Origin: Geothrix rubra
Lineage (GTDB): Bacteria > Acidobacteriota > Holophagae > Holophagales > Holophagaceae
Length of the DNA stretch: 64,000 nt
NCBI RefSeq assembly: GCF_030268065.1
Contig: NZ_BSDD01000007.1
Span: 1 to 64,000 of the forward strand
Direction of reading: 5' to 3'
Under the pieces are notes generated by a model. The model had not been told where the DNA came from, made no database searches, and saw nothing but the letters and a program-made list of their open reading frames with translations. Below are positions 7,285-14,904 of this stretch, one piece after another. A program made the position numbers and the translations under genes. Each line of letters opens with the position of its first letter. Position 1 is the stretch's first letter.

Positions 7285-7845
7285 TCAGGCCCGGGTCCGC
7301 AGCCATTCCGCCAGTTCCACGTGCCCCTTGCCTTCGGCCAGATCCGCCGCGGTCCGGCCGTCGTCCGTCCGGAGGGTGCCCTCGGCCCCCCGGAAGAGCA
7401 GCAGCTCCGCCAGGGCCTTGGAACCCCGCTCGGCGGCCGCGTGCAGGGCGGTGTACCCGCCGGTCTGGGCGGCGTCCACCTCCAGGTGGTGGGGCAGCAG
7501 CAGCCGGGCCAGCGCCAGGGCCGCGGCCTCGTCCGGCGTGGCCAGGGCGGCGTGCAGGGGGCGCAGGCGGGCCGCGGTGGCCTCGACTTCCAGGGGCACG
7601 TCCCGGTCCAGCAGCCAGGCCGCCGCCTCGACCTGGCCGAAATAGCAGGCCAGGTGCAGGGCCGTGAAGCCGTCCGCGGCCGGCTCGGCCAGATCCGCGC
7701 CCGCAGCCGTCAGCTCGGCCAGGCGCTCCGTGCGGCCCAGGGCCGCCGCCTCGTGGAGGGTCAGTTCGGCCCCCGCGGCGCGGCGCTCCGCCTCGACGGG
7801 GTCATGGCGGTACAGGGCCGCCAGGATCGGCGTGGGCGCGTCCAT
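7285..7845 (-). CDS. Ankyrin-repeat protein
   Basis: A 186-residue cytosolic protein made almost entirely of ankyrin repeats. Recognisable copies are ELTLHEAAALGRTERLAEL, DGFTALHLACYFGQVEAAAWLL, RPLHAALATPDEAAALALA, GYTALHAAAERGSKALAELL and GRTAADLAEGKGHVELAEWL. Such folds act as protein-binding scaffolds; the partner is unknown. It begins at an ATG 100 bases after the stop of the upstream lyase gene and reads in the same direction. An in-frame ATG ten codons upstream is possible; neither has a clear ribosome-binding site. Confidence 0.8.
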   Translation of the reverse strand: MDAPTPILAALYRHDPVEAERRAAGAELTLHEAAALGRTERLAELTAAGADLAEPAADGFTALHLACYFGQVEAAAWLLDRDVPLEVEATAARLRPLHAALATPDEAAALALARLLLPHHLEVDAAQTGGYTALHAAAERGSKALAELLLFRGAEGTLRTDDGRTAADLAEGKGHVELAEWLRTRA

Positions 7846-7946
7846 CTGGCGGGATCCGGGGGGAGGCGGGACCATGGGTTCACCCGGGAGGGGTCCCCAG
7901 CATAGCCCCGCCGCCGCCCCGGGGGCAGCCCCGGAATGGAACGGCC

Positions 7947-9242
7947 TCAGATCCCCCGGTCGCCGCCGCAGCCGCAGCAGTCGAAGGCGGGTTCGGAGAC
8001 CTGGGCCTGGTCCAGGGCCAGGGACAGGTCGGCGATGAGGTCGTCCACGTCCTCGAGGCCGACGCTGACGCGGATCATGTTCTCGGTGATGCCGGCGTGG
8101 AGCTTCTCGGCGGGCGTCATGTCGGAGTGGGTCATGCTGCTGGGGTGCTGGATGAGGCTCTCCACGCCGCCCAGGCTCACGGCCAGCTTCATGTGGCGGA
8201 TGGCGTTGAGCACCCGGAAGGCCTCCGCCTCGCCCCCCTTCACCTTGAAGGTGATGATGCTGCCGGTGCCCGTGCACTGCTTCTTCCAGAGCTCGAGCTG
8301 GCGCTCGCCCATCTGGGGCAGGCCCGGGTACGAGAGGTCCTGGACCGCGGGATGGGTCAGCAGGAAGTCCACCAGCTTCTGGGCGTTCTCCTGCTGCTTC
8401 TCCATCCGCACCTGCAGGGTGGCCAGGGAGCGGTGGATGAGCCAGGCGGTGTCCGGGTCCGCGATGGAACCCAGGATGGTGCGGAAGACCTTCACCTGGC
8501 CCATGAGGGCCTTGGAGCCCATGGTGAAGCCCGCGACCAGGTCCGAGTGGCCGCCGAAGAACTTGGTGGCGGAGTAGATCACGAGGTCGGCGCCCAGCTT
8601 GAGGGGGCTGCAGAAGATGGGACCCATGAAGGTGTTGTCCACCATCACCAGGATCTTCCGGTCGGGGGTGGCATGGCGGTCCGCGACCGCGCGGGCGGCG
8701 GCGATGTCCGAGAGCACGATGGTCGGGTTGGCGGGGCTCTCCAGGTAGATGGCCTTCACGGTGGGATCGCCCGCGACCAGGGCCTCCAGCTCCGCCTGGG
8801 TGCCGCCGGCCGGGAAGGGCCGGGTCTTGATGCCGAAGAGGGGCAGCATGTGGCGGAAGAGGTACTCGGTGCCACCGTAGACCGGATCGGCGAAGAGCAG
8901 CGTGTCCCCGGGGCGCAGGAAGGCCAGGCAGGTGCTGCTGATGGCCCCCATGCCGGAGCCGAAGAGGGCGGCGTCCTCCGCCTGGTCCCAGCTCCGGGCC
9001 TTGTCCTCCAGGATCTCGCTGTTGGGGTTGTTCACCCGGGTGTAGATGAGCGCCGGGCTCTCGCCGGCCTTCATGGGGGAGAGGCCGTAGGCGATCTCGA
9101 AGGCCCGCTTCCCCTCCTCCGCGTTCTTGAAGAGGAAGGTCGAGGTGCGGAAGACCGGGGGCACCGCCGCGCCCTCCGACCGCTGGGGGTCGTACCCCCG
9201 GGAGAAGATCTCGGTCTGGGGCTTCACGGGCGACTGGGACAC
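7947..9242 (-). CDS. PLP-dependent Cys/Met-metabolism enzyme (methionine gamma-lyase or cystathionine gamma-lyase/synthase type)
   Basis: A 431-residue member of the trans-sulfuration PLP family. The PLP lysine lies in YSATKFFGGHSDLVAG. Other family blocks seen are ALIYTRVNNPNSEILE near residue 65, ALFGSGMGAISS (phosphate-binding region), the LESPANPTIVLSDI substrate/cofactor loop, and SLGGVESLIQHPSSMTHS near the C-terminus. It cleaves or forms the C-S bond of methionine/cystathionine-type substrates; the exact reaction is not resolved. The C-terminus is unusual, with three cysteines in CCGCGG just before the end. It is divergent from an Lrp/AsnC regulator, which suggests amino-acid-responsive control. 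Confidence 0.88.
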   Translation of the reverse strand: MSQSPVKPQTEIFSRGYDPQRSEGAAVPPVFRTSTFLFKNAEEGKRAFEIAYGLSPMKAGESPALIYTRVNNPNSEILEDKARSWDQAEDAALFGSGMGAISSTCLAFLRPGDTLLFADPVYGGTEYLFRHMLPLFGIKTRPFPAGGTQAELEALVAGDPTVKAIYLESPANPTIVLSDIAAARAVADRHATPDRKILVMVDNTFMGPIFCSPLKLGADLVIYSATKFFGGHSDLVAGFTMGSKALMGQVKVFRTILGSIADPDTAWLIHRSLATLQVRMEKQQENAQKLVDFLLTHPAVQDLSYPGLPQMGERQLELWKKQCTGTGSIITFKVKGGEAEAFRVLNAIRHMKLAVSLGGVESLIQHPSSMTHSDMTPAEKLHAGITENMIRVSVGLEDVDDLIADLSLALDQAQVSEPAFDCCGCGGDRGI

Positions 9243-9429
9243 GGGAACCTCCTGGCGGGCCTGACGGCCCTGGCCTGAAGGTAGGATCGGGAAGGTTCCG
9301 GAACCACCGAATCCTGTTCGATTTGATGCTGTTCAATCGGATCTTCAACGAATCTGTGATGCCATTTAAATAAATTTATCGAATAAGATTCACAAGGCCC
9401 TGGGAATCCCGAGGCAGGGGGCGCGGAGC
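9243..9429. promoter_or_regulatory. Divergent regulatory region between the PLP lyase and the Lrp/AsnC gene
   Basis: This 187-base gap is far more AT-rich than its surroundings, with ATTTAAATAAATTTAT at about 9362-9378. CTGTTCGAT (9314-9322) and CTGTTCAAT (9329-9337) are near-identical direct repeats spaced 15 bases, followed by TTCAACGAATC. Regularly spaced degenerate boxes in an AT-rich divergent promoter are what Lrp/AsnC proteins typically bind; binding here is inferred. Confidence 0.5.
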
Positions 9430-9897
9430 ATGAAGACACTGGATCAGGTCGACGGCGCCCTGCTAGAGCTCCTCCAGAAGGACGCCCGCCTCTCCAACAA
9501 GGAGCTGGCCGCCCGCGTGGGCCTGGCGCCCTCCTCCTGCCTGGCCCGCATCCAGCGCCTGAAGGCCGAGGGCGTCCTGCGGGGGGCCCATGCCGAGGTG
9601 GATCCCGCGGCCCTGGGCATCGGCCTCCAGGCCCTCATCGCCGTGCAGCTCCGCCAGCACAGCCGGGCCCAGGTGAAGGCCTTCTGGAAGCACGTGCTGG
9701 CCCTGCCGGAGGTGCTCGCGGTCCACCACGTGGCCGGGGCGGCGGACTTCCAGGTGCACGTGGCGGTGCGGGACGCCCACCACCTGCGGGACCTGGCCCT
9801 GGACGCCTTCACCACCCGTCCGGAGGTGGCCCACATCCAGACCAGCCTCATCTTCGAGTGGGTGCGGAAGCCGGGGCTGCCGAACTACCGCGGCTGA
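9430..9897 (+). CDS. Lrp/AsnC-family transcriptional regulator
   Basis: A 155-residue regulator. Residues 1-60 form the AsnC winged helix-turn-helix (LLELLQKDARLSNKELAARV, then LAPSSCLARIQRLKAEGVL). Residues 65-150 form the RAM ligand-binding/oligomerisation domain (GLQALIAVQLRQHSRAQ, VLAVHHVAGAADFQVHVAV, VAHIQTSLIFEW). Members assemble as octamers and sense amino acids. Divergent placement next to a methionine/cysteine-metabolism lyase suggests it regulates that gene, probably in response to a sulfur amino acid or related substrate. Confidence 0.92.
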   Translation: MKTLDQVDGALLELLQKDARLSNKELAARVGLAPSSCLARIQRLKAEGVLRGAHAEVDPAALGIGLQALIAVQLRQHSRAQVKAFWKHVLALPEVLAVHHVAGAADFQVHVAVRDAHHLRDLALDAFTTRPEVAHIQTSLIFEWVRKPGLPNYRG

Positions 9898-9901
9898 CCG
9901 C

Positions 9902-10351
9902 CTACACCCCGAACTGCCGAAGGTGGTGGTCCAGGTGCTTGTACATCAGGCGGCCCCACTGGTCGCCGCTGAGGCGACCGAAGAAGACATGGGGGACCTG
10001 GGCGGCCCGGGCGGGGCCCCGCTGCACGAAGCGGTCGATGAGGTGGGCCAGCCGGCGCATCTCGGCCTCGAAGTCCCGCGGCTCGGCCACCACGAAGAGG
10101 GGACTGGTGGGGGCGTTCCTCCGGAAGGGCCGGTCGCCCAGGACGAGGGGCCGGATGAGGGGCGAGACCAGGCGGCCCAGGAAGGCCTGCCGCACGGGCC
10201 GGTCCGTGGTGGCCGCCTCGAGCCCCTTCGCGCAGTGGGCCAGCATCTGCGCGGCATCCATCCGCCCCCACAGCCGCGGGCCCCCGGGATGCAGCTCGGC
10301 GAACCGGCACCGCACGGCGTCGCAGTCGGGGGGATGGAACAGGGACATCAT
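9902..10351 (-). CDS. DUF1569 (DinB-superfamily) protein
   Basis: A 149-residue DUF1569-type protein of the DinB/YfiT-like four-helix fold. The N-terminal WGRMDAAQMLAHCAKGLE block carries the conserved histidine of helix 1, and the C-terminal SGDQWGRLMYKHLDHHLRQFG block carries the paired histidines that complete the metal site of this fold. The biochemical role is unknown; some DinB-fold proteins are thiol transferases. It is convergent with the Lrp-like gene, four bases apart. The ATG at 10348, one codon downstream, is equally possible as the start. Confidence 0.75.
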   Translation of the reverse strand: MMSLFHPPDCDAVRCRFAELHPGGPRLWGRMDAAQMLAHCAKGLEAATTDRPVRQAFLGRLVSPLIRPLVLGDRPFRRNAPTSPLFVVAEPRDFEAEMRRLAHLIDRFVQRGPARAAQVPHVFFGRLSGDQWGRLMYKHLDHHLRQFGV

Positions 10352-10388
10352 GGACCTCGCTCCGCGGGGGATCCTCCAAGTCTAGCGC

Positions 10389-11723
10389 CTACCGCCCCGC
10401 CGCCAGCGCGGCCCACTGGGCGGCGACATTCGGCTGGCCGCACCGCATGGCCAGGGCGGCCGCCCGGCCCGGCAGGCCGGACCAGGGGTGCCGGGTCCAG
10501 GCATCCCGCACGAGGTTGTCCGCCGTGCCGGTCTCGCCCAGATGCAGCAGGGCCTCCACCAGCGGTTCCAGCGTGCCCCGCCAGGAGTCGCCGGTCTCGG
10601 TGTCCTCCTGCACCCGGCCGTTGATCTCCAGCCGCACCGTGGAGAGGCCCCAGGCGGCTTCCTGGAGCTGGGCCCGCTCCACCTGGGGCAGCAGCAGGTC
10701 CCGGATGCCCTGCCAGTCCCGGCGCCGACGGGCGTCCTTCACGTAGGCTTCCCGCACCGCCTCGGGCGGCCAGGCCGCGGGCGGCAGGGTGGGCGAGGGC
10801 ACCAGGCTGTCCAGCAGGGGGCGAATCGGCTTGCCGCCGAAGGTGGCGGTGAGCCCCAGCCAGATCTCCCAGAGGCTCCAGGAGGTGGGCTGCCGGCCCA
10901 GGGCGCGCTCCACCTCGGGCACGGCGGCCCGGCAGGCCGCCTGCATGAGGGGACTGTGCCGCGCGGCCTCCCCGGGAATGAGCGCCCCGTTCCGGAGCTC
11001 GTCCCAGTCCCCGTTGCGGAAGCTCCGATCGAGGAGGTCCGCCAGCTCACCCCAGATGGCCTGGTCCTCCTCCGGCGCCAGCTGTTCCGCCGGCCTGGCC
11101 TCCTCCTGGCCCTCGTCCCGCTCCCGCGCCTCGGCCTGGGCCTCCGGGTCACGGCGGGCCCGCCCCAGGTCGAATCCCTCGTCCGCCGAACGGAGGGGAT
11201 ACGGCTTGGCCCCGAAGCGCAGGTCCGTCCTCCGGGTGGACCGGTCCCGCAGCAGGTAGAGCAGGTCCTCCAGGGCCCCCAGGTGGTCCGGGTGGGTGCG
11301 GAGGAAGTCGCGGAGGATCTGGGGCCGGGAGCGCAGCCCCCCGGCCTGGGCCGCCTGGACGAGGGCCCCGGCCTCGGGCGGGGTGCCGCCGCCGGCCACC
11401 AGGCGCCCGCCTTCGCCGAAGATCACCCACTGGGGCCGGGGACCCGCCTGGTGACGCTGCTGGAGCAGGGCCGACACCTCGGCGGCCCGGGCGCCGTAGT
11501 AGGCCACGGGGATCTCCAGGTCGATCCAATCCGGGGCCGCCGTGAGCGCATCCACCCTGGCCTTCCATTCCCCCCGGGGCCCGTCCGCCACCACCAGCAG
11601 CCCGGAGGAGAGCTGGCCGAGGCGCCGCTCCAGCAGCTGGGCCGTGGGCCCGAAGGAGGCGGCCGGCTGGGCCGGGGCCCCGACGCAGCCGAGGACCAGG
11701 ATCGAACCGACGACGAGGCGCAT
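10389..11723 (-). CDS. Uncharacterised exported protein
   Basis: Unrecognised protein of 444 residues. An N-terminal signal peptide (MRLVVGSILVLGCVGAPAQ) precedes a region of about 130 residues resembling a degenerate thioredoxin-like or von Willebrand-like alpha/beta domain (GLLVVADGPRGEWKARVDAL, PQWVIFGEGGRLVAGGG). An acidic linker with EARERDEGQEEARPAEQ follows, then an all-helical C-terminal half with TPR-like spacing. The start at ATG 11723 follows a GGGGGT sequence and gives a clean signal peptide; an upstream start would add nine residues. It is the last of four consecutive minus-strand genes of unknown function (10389-14048). Periplasmic location is inferred. Confidence 0.65.
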   Translation of the reverse strand: MRLVVGSILVLGCVGAPAQPAASFGPTAQLLERRLGQLSSGLLVVADGPRGEWKARVDALTAAPDWIDLEIPVAYYGARAAEVSALLQQRHQAGPRPQWVIFGEGGRLVAGGGTPPEAGALVQAAQAGGLRSRPQILRDFLRTHPDHLGALEDLLYLLRDRSTRRTDLRFGAKPYPLRSADEGFDLGRARRDPEAQAEARERDEGQEEARPAEQLAPEEDQAIWGELADLLDRSFRNGDWDELRNGALIPGEAARHSPLMQAACRAAVPEVERALGRQPTSWSLWEIWLGLTATFGGKPIRPLLDSLVPSPTLPPAAWPPEAVREAYVKDARRRRDWQGIRDLLLPQVERAQLQEAAWGLSTVRLEINGRVQEDTETGDSWRGTLEPLVEALLHLGETGTADNLVRDAWTRHPWSGLPGRAAALAMRCGQPNVAAQWAALAAGR

Positions 11724-11765
11724 GCGACCCCCAGGGACCCCCGCCAGCATAGCCCCGGTGGCGGC

Positions 11766-13055
11766 CTAGGGGCGGGCCAGCGCCCGGTCGGCGCGGTGCC
11801 CGAGGTCCCCGCTCCCCTGGGAGTTGGCGAGGTTCTTGGCGAGGGCCCCGAGCAGGGCCGTCTGCGCGGTGGCCGGCAGGACCGGCTGGAGCTCGTCGGC
11901 GGCCACCACGGCGAGGACCTGGTGGGTGTGGTTGAACGAGGGATCGTTCCGGGAGGCGGCCTCGGCCAGGGCCGACAGCACGGCGTCGCCCTGCCCTGCC
12001 TGCGCCAGGGCCTGGGCCAGCCCCATGGCCTCGGGCACTTCCGCGTCGAGCACCGCGTCCAGCAGGGCCTCCGGGGTGGCCGGCCCGGCCGGGGGGCGGG
12101 GACGCACGCGGTCCTCCGCCTCGTCCGTGGGGAAGAGGTTCACCAGGGCCGCCGCCTGGGCCCAGAGACGGGCGTCCGCCCCGCCGGTCCGGCCCAGGGT
12201 GGCGAGGTAGGTGAAGGTCCAGGCGGTCTTGCCCTCCAGGTCCCGCCGCGCGTCCAGCACCTTCTCCGAGGCCGCCAGCACCAGGGCCGTGCGCAGCTCC
12301 GCGAGGGGGAGGCCCGCCTTCACCCGCCCCGCAAGACGGTCCAGCAGCTCCACCAGGCCCAGGTCGCAGACCTCGCGGACGAGGGCCTCCAGCCCGGCGG
12401 CCTGCGACGGCACGTCGCCGTCGGCCAGGGCCGGCGCCACGCCCTCCAGGCGGGCCGCGGCACGGCGGTGCCAGAAGGTGTCCTCCGGCGCGGCCGCCAG
12501 CCAGGCGGCGAGGCCGAGGAGGCGGCGGCCCGTGGCCCGCGGCTGGTCGAGGAGGGCCACCAGGTCGCCCAGGTGGTCCGCCAGCACGGCCTTGTGGCCC
12601 ACGTTGGCCATGTCCGGCGCCACCAGAAGGCCGAGACGGCGGAAGTCCTCCGGCGTCGGCGCCTCGAAGCCCTGGGCTTCCGCGTAGGCGAGGCCCGGCC
12701 GGCGGGCGCGGAGGAAGTCCTCCAGGTTGCGCCAGCTCCCGCTGCCCGCGGCGGCCTTCAGGGGCGCGGCCCGCCGCCCCTCGTGGGCCGCCATGTGAAG
12801 CTGGACGGCCAGCAGGCGGTGGAAGCTCGGGTCCGCCAGCCGCGGCCGCAGCCGGAGGACGGACCGCAGGCCCAGGATCCCGTGGGGCACGTGGGGCTGG
12901 TAGGCCTCCCAGTCGATCAGAGGGACGAGCGCCTTCACCGCCTCGCGCACGCCGTCCCGGAGGCCATCGGGCTCCCCGATCCGCGCGGCGAAGGCCGCGA
13001 AGAAGCCCTCGGTGGGCCGCTCGATCTCAGACTGCCAACGCTCGATCACCGACAT
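11766..13055 (-). CDS. Uncharacterised all-helical, histidine-rich protein
   Basis: A 429-residue protein with no confident family. It is predicted almost wholly helical, has no signal peptide, and has histidines at helix positions (VPHGILGLRSVLRLRP, LAVQLHMAAHE, NVGHKAVLADHLGDLVALL, FNHTHQVLAVVAADEL). The spacing is loosely reminiscent of questin-oxidase-like (DUF4243) alpha-helical enzymes, in which such histidines bind metal or substrate; this is a weak resemblance. It lies 42 bases upstream of the exported protein gene and 31 bases after the next gene on the same strand, so the block is probably one transcript. Confidence 0.65.
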   Translation of the reverse strand: MSVIERWQSEIERPTEGFFAAFAARIGEPDGLRDGVREAVKALVPLIDWEAYQPHVPHGILGLRSVLRLRPRLADPSFHRLLAVQLHMAAHEGRRAAPLKAAAGSGSWRNLEDFLRARRPGLAYAEAQGFEAPTPEDFRRLGLLVAPDMANVGHKAVLADHLGDLVALLDQPRATGRRLLGLAAWLAAAPEDTFWHRRAAARLEGVAPALADGDVPSQAAGLEALVREVCDLGLVELLDRLAGRVKAGLPLAELRTALVLAASEKVLDARRDLEGKTAWTFTYLATLGRTGGADARLWAQAAALVNLFPTDEAEDRVRPRPPAGPATPEALLDAVLDAEVPEAMGLAQALAQAGQGDAVLSALAEAASRNDPSFNHTHQVLAVVAADELQPVLPATAQTALLGALAKNLANSQGSGDLGHRADRALARP

Positions 13056-13086
13056 GGGACCACCTGGGAACGACTACACCATGAAG

Positions 13087-13707
13087 TCAGGCGTCCAGGG
13101 GCAGGTCCCAGGCCTGGGCCACGATCCGGGCCCAGTGGTGGGCCCACGCCCGGGTCCAGACGAGGCCGCCCTCCTTCATGTCGGCGGCGAGGAGCCGTTC
13201 CCGGAGGCCCGCCCGCAGCGGCTCCGCGACGGGGCCGAGGGCCTCCTCCGCCAGGGCCAGGAGGGCGGCGCGGGCCTCGCGCGCCTGATCGTGGTGGGCG
13301 AGGTAGCCCGCGGCCTCGGGAGAGGGGGCCGCCGCCCGCAGGCGCTGCCAGGCCTCGAAGGCGGCGCGGGCCCGGGGATCCTGGGCCAGGGGCGGCTTCA
13401 CGCGCTCCCAGCCCAGCCCCGCGTCCAGGGCGGGACCCGCGCGGAGGACGGCCTCCCGCAGCTTCACCGCCTTGGCCACATCGCGATCCAGGTGCTTGAG
13501 GGCCACGAAGGTGCGGGGCTTGGCCTTCCCCTCGCGCCGGTCGAAGAAAGCGTTGAGGGCGGAGACCACCAGGTCCATGGGCACGCCGGCGGCCTCCCAG
13601 GCCAGCACCTGGCGGTAGTCGTCGGTGCTGAGCAGGCCGGCCCGGCCCCAGGCCCGGAAGGCCCACTCCTGCTCCAGCCAGTCCTTCTCCTCGCGGGTGT
13701 AGGCCAT
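13087..13707 (-). CDS. Uncharacterised alpha-helical cytosolic protein
   Basis: A 206-residue protein without a recognised family, signal peptide or membrane segment. The start MAYTREEKDWLEQEW is followed by a segment (YRQVLAWEAAGVPMDLVVSALNAFF) resembling helical adaptor or DNA-replication-associated modules that end in FFDRREGK. The rest is alanine/leucine/arginine-rich helix. Its ATG overlaps the TGA stop of the upstream lipoprotein gene by one base, so translation of the two is probably coupled. Function unknown. Confidence 0.65.
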   Translation of the reverse strand: MAYTREEKDWLEQEWAFRAWGRAGLLSTDDYRQVLAWEAAGVPMDLVVSALNAFFDRREGKAKPRTFVALKHLDRDVAKAVKLREAVLRAGPALDAGLGWERVKPPLAQDPRARAAFEAWQRLRAAAPSPEAAGYLAHHDQAREARAALLALAEEALGPVAEPLRAGLRERLLAADMKEGGLVWTRAWAHHWARIVAQAWDLPLDA

Positions 13708-14048
13708 CAGGGCTTGGCGGGCTGGGCCGGGGGTTCGGGGAACAGCCAGGTGCCGTCCTTCAGCTGCAGGGCGCCGTTCCTCCAGCCCAGCACCTCGTCG
13801 GCGAAGATCCGGGCCCGGGCGAAGCCCCGCAGGCGGAAGGTGCCCGAGGCCAGGGGCCGGCCCTTCCGGTCCCAGACGTCCAGGTGCCAGGCCGTTCCCG
13901 ACAGGTGGGTGATCTGCACGAAGGCCGCCCCGTCCCCCTCGCCCGCCCACTGGGCGCCCGCGGGCAGGGAAGCCGGTTTCGTCGGAATCCGGGAACAGCC
14001 CACCAGCGCCACCACGACCAGCCCCGCCGCCCACCGTCCGTTCCGCAT
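13707..14048 (-). CDS. Small lipoprotein
   Basis: A 113-residue predicted lipoprotein. The signal sequence MRNGRWAAGLVVVALVGC ends in a good lipobox (LVGC, Cys18), so the mature protein is probably membrane-anchored facing the periplasm. The body contains several short beta segments (AAFVQITHLSGTAWHLDVWD, LASGTFRLRGF) and a proline-rich tail. The ATG at 14048 is chosen because AGGAG lies seven bases upstream. It heads the four-gene minus-strand block and is divergent from map. Function unknown. Confidence 0.7.
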   Translation of the reverse strand: MRNGRWAAGLVVVALVGCSRIPTKPASLPAGAQWAGEGDGAAFVQITHLSGTAWHLDVWDRKGRPLASGTFRLRGFARARIFADEVLGWRNGALQLKDGTWLFPEPPAQPAKP

Positions 14049-14106
14049 GTCATCACTCCTGAATCTCATTTTAGTCTGAGGCGTCTAGACTGGTGGTGGG
14101 GGGGAG

Positions 14107-14904
14107 ATGGTCCTGATCCGCGAACAGATCCGCTACAAGAGCCGCAAGGAGATCGAGAAGCTGCGGGAGGCCGGCCGGCTGGCCGCCAACGCGCTGCGGC
14201 TGGCCGCGCGCGCCGCGAAGCCGGGGGTGAGCCTGCTGGAGCTCGACAAGGTGGCCGAGGACTACATCCGCAAGCAGGGGGCCAGGCCCAGCTTCAAGGG
14301 CTACCACGGCTTCCCGGCCACCCTGTGCACCTCCGTGAACGACAAGGTGGTGCACGGCATCCCGTCGAAGTACGTGCTCCAGGAGGGCGACATCATCGCC
14401 ATCGACTGCGGGGCGAAGCTGGACGGCTACCACGGCGACACCTGCCTCACCGTGGGGGTGGGCAGGATCAGCGACGAGGCCCGGATGCTCATCCAGACCG
14501 CCCAGCTGGCCATGTTCCTGGGCATCGAGCACTGCCGGCCCGGCGTGCGCCTCGGCGACATGGCCACGGCCGTGCAGTCCTTCGCGGAGGAGCGGGGCTA
14601 CTCCGTGGTCCGGGAGTACATCGGCCACGGCATCGGCCGCGACCTGCACGAGGATCCCCAGGTGGTCTTCGCCGAGCAGCGCCCCGGCACGGGCTTCCGC
14701 ATGGAGCCCGGCATGACCATCACCATCGAGCCCATCCTCAACACCGGCAGCCACAAGTGCCTGGTGGAACCCGACGGCTGGACCGTCCGCACCCGGGACG
14801 GCGGCCTCTCTGCCCAGTTCGAGCACGACATCGCCATCACCAAGGACGGCCCGGAGATCCTCAGCCTCCCGGACAAGGAGTTCGAGCTGGAGGACGGGCT
14901 GTAG
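14107..14904 (+). CDS. map: Methionine aminopeptidase, type I
   Basis: Removes the initiator methionine from nascent proteins in the cytosol. The 265-residue length fits type I enzymes. Dinuclear metal ligands are visible: Asp100 in DIIAIDCGA, Asp111 in GYHGDTCLTV, the histidine of GHGIGRDLHEDPQV, and glutamates in PGMTITIEPIL and QFEHDIAIT. The substrate-pocket histidine lies in FPATLCTSVNDKVVHG. There is no N-terminal SH3-type extension. The gene is monocistronic, divergent from the lipoprotein gene and abutting a convergent gene with no spacer. Confidence 0.96.
   Translation: MVLIREQIRYKSRKEIEKLREAGRLAANALRLAARAAKPGVSLLELDKVAEDYIRKQGARPSFKGYHGFPATLCTSVNDKVVHGIPSKYVLQEGDIIAIDCGAKLDGYHGDTCLTVGVGRISDEARMLIQTAQLAMFLGIEHCRPGVRLGDMATAVQSFAEERGYSVVREYIGHGIGRDLHEDPQVVFAEQRPGTGFRMEPGMTITIEPILNTGSHKCLVEPDGWTVRTRDGGLSAQFEHDIAITKDGPEILSLPDKEFELEDGL

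Noticed and set aside
7846-9348. Extension of the ankyrin protein upstream through the lyase gene in the same frame (about 500 extra codons)
   Set aside because: The extra sequence is Arg/Pro/Gly-rich and out of frame with the clear PLP enzyme. The ankyrin fold starts only after the ATG at 7845.
10488-13499. Plus-strand open frame of about 1000 codons over 10.5-13.5 kb
   Set aside because: Composition is Gly/Pro/Arg/His-rich without any motif. The minus-strand genes have plausible signal peptides, starts and ribosome-binding sites.
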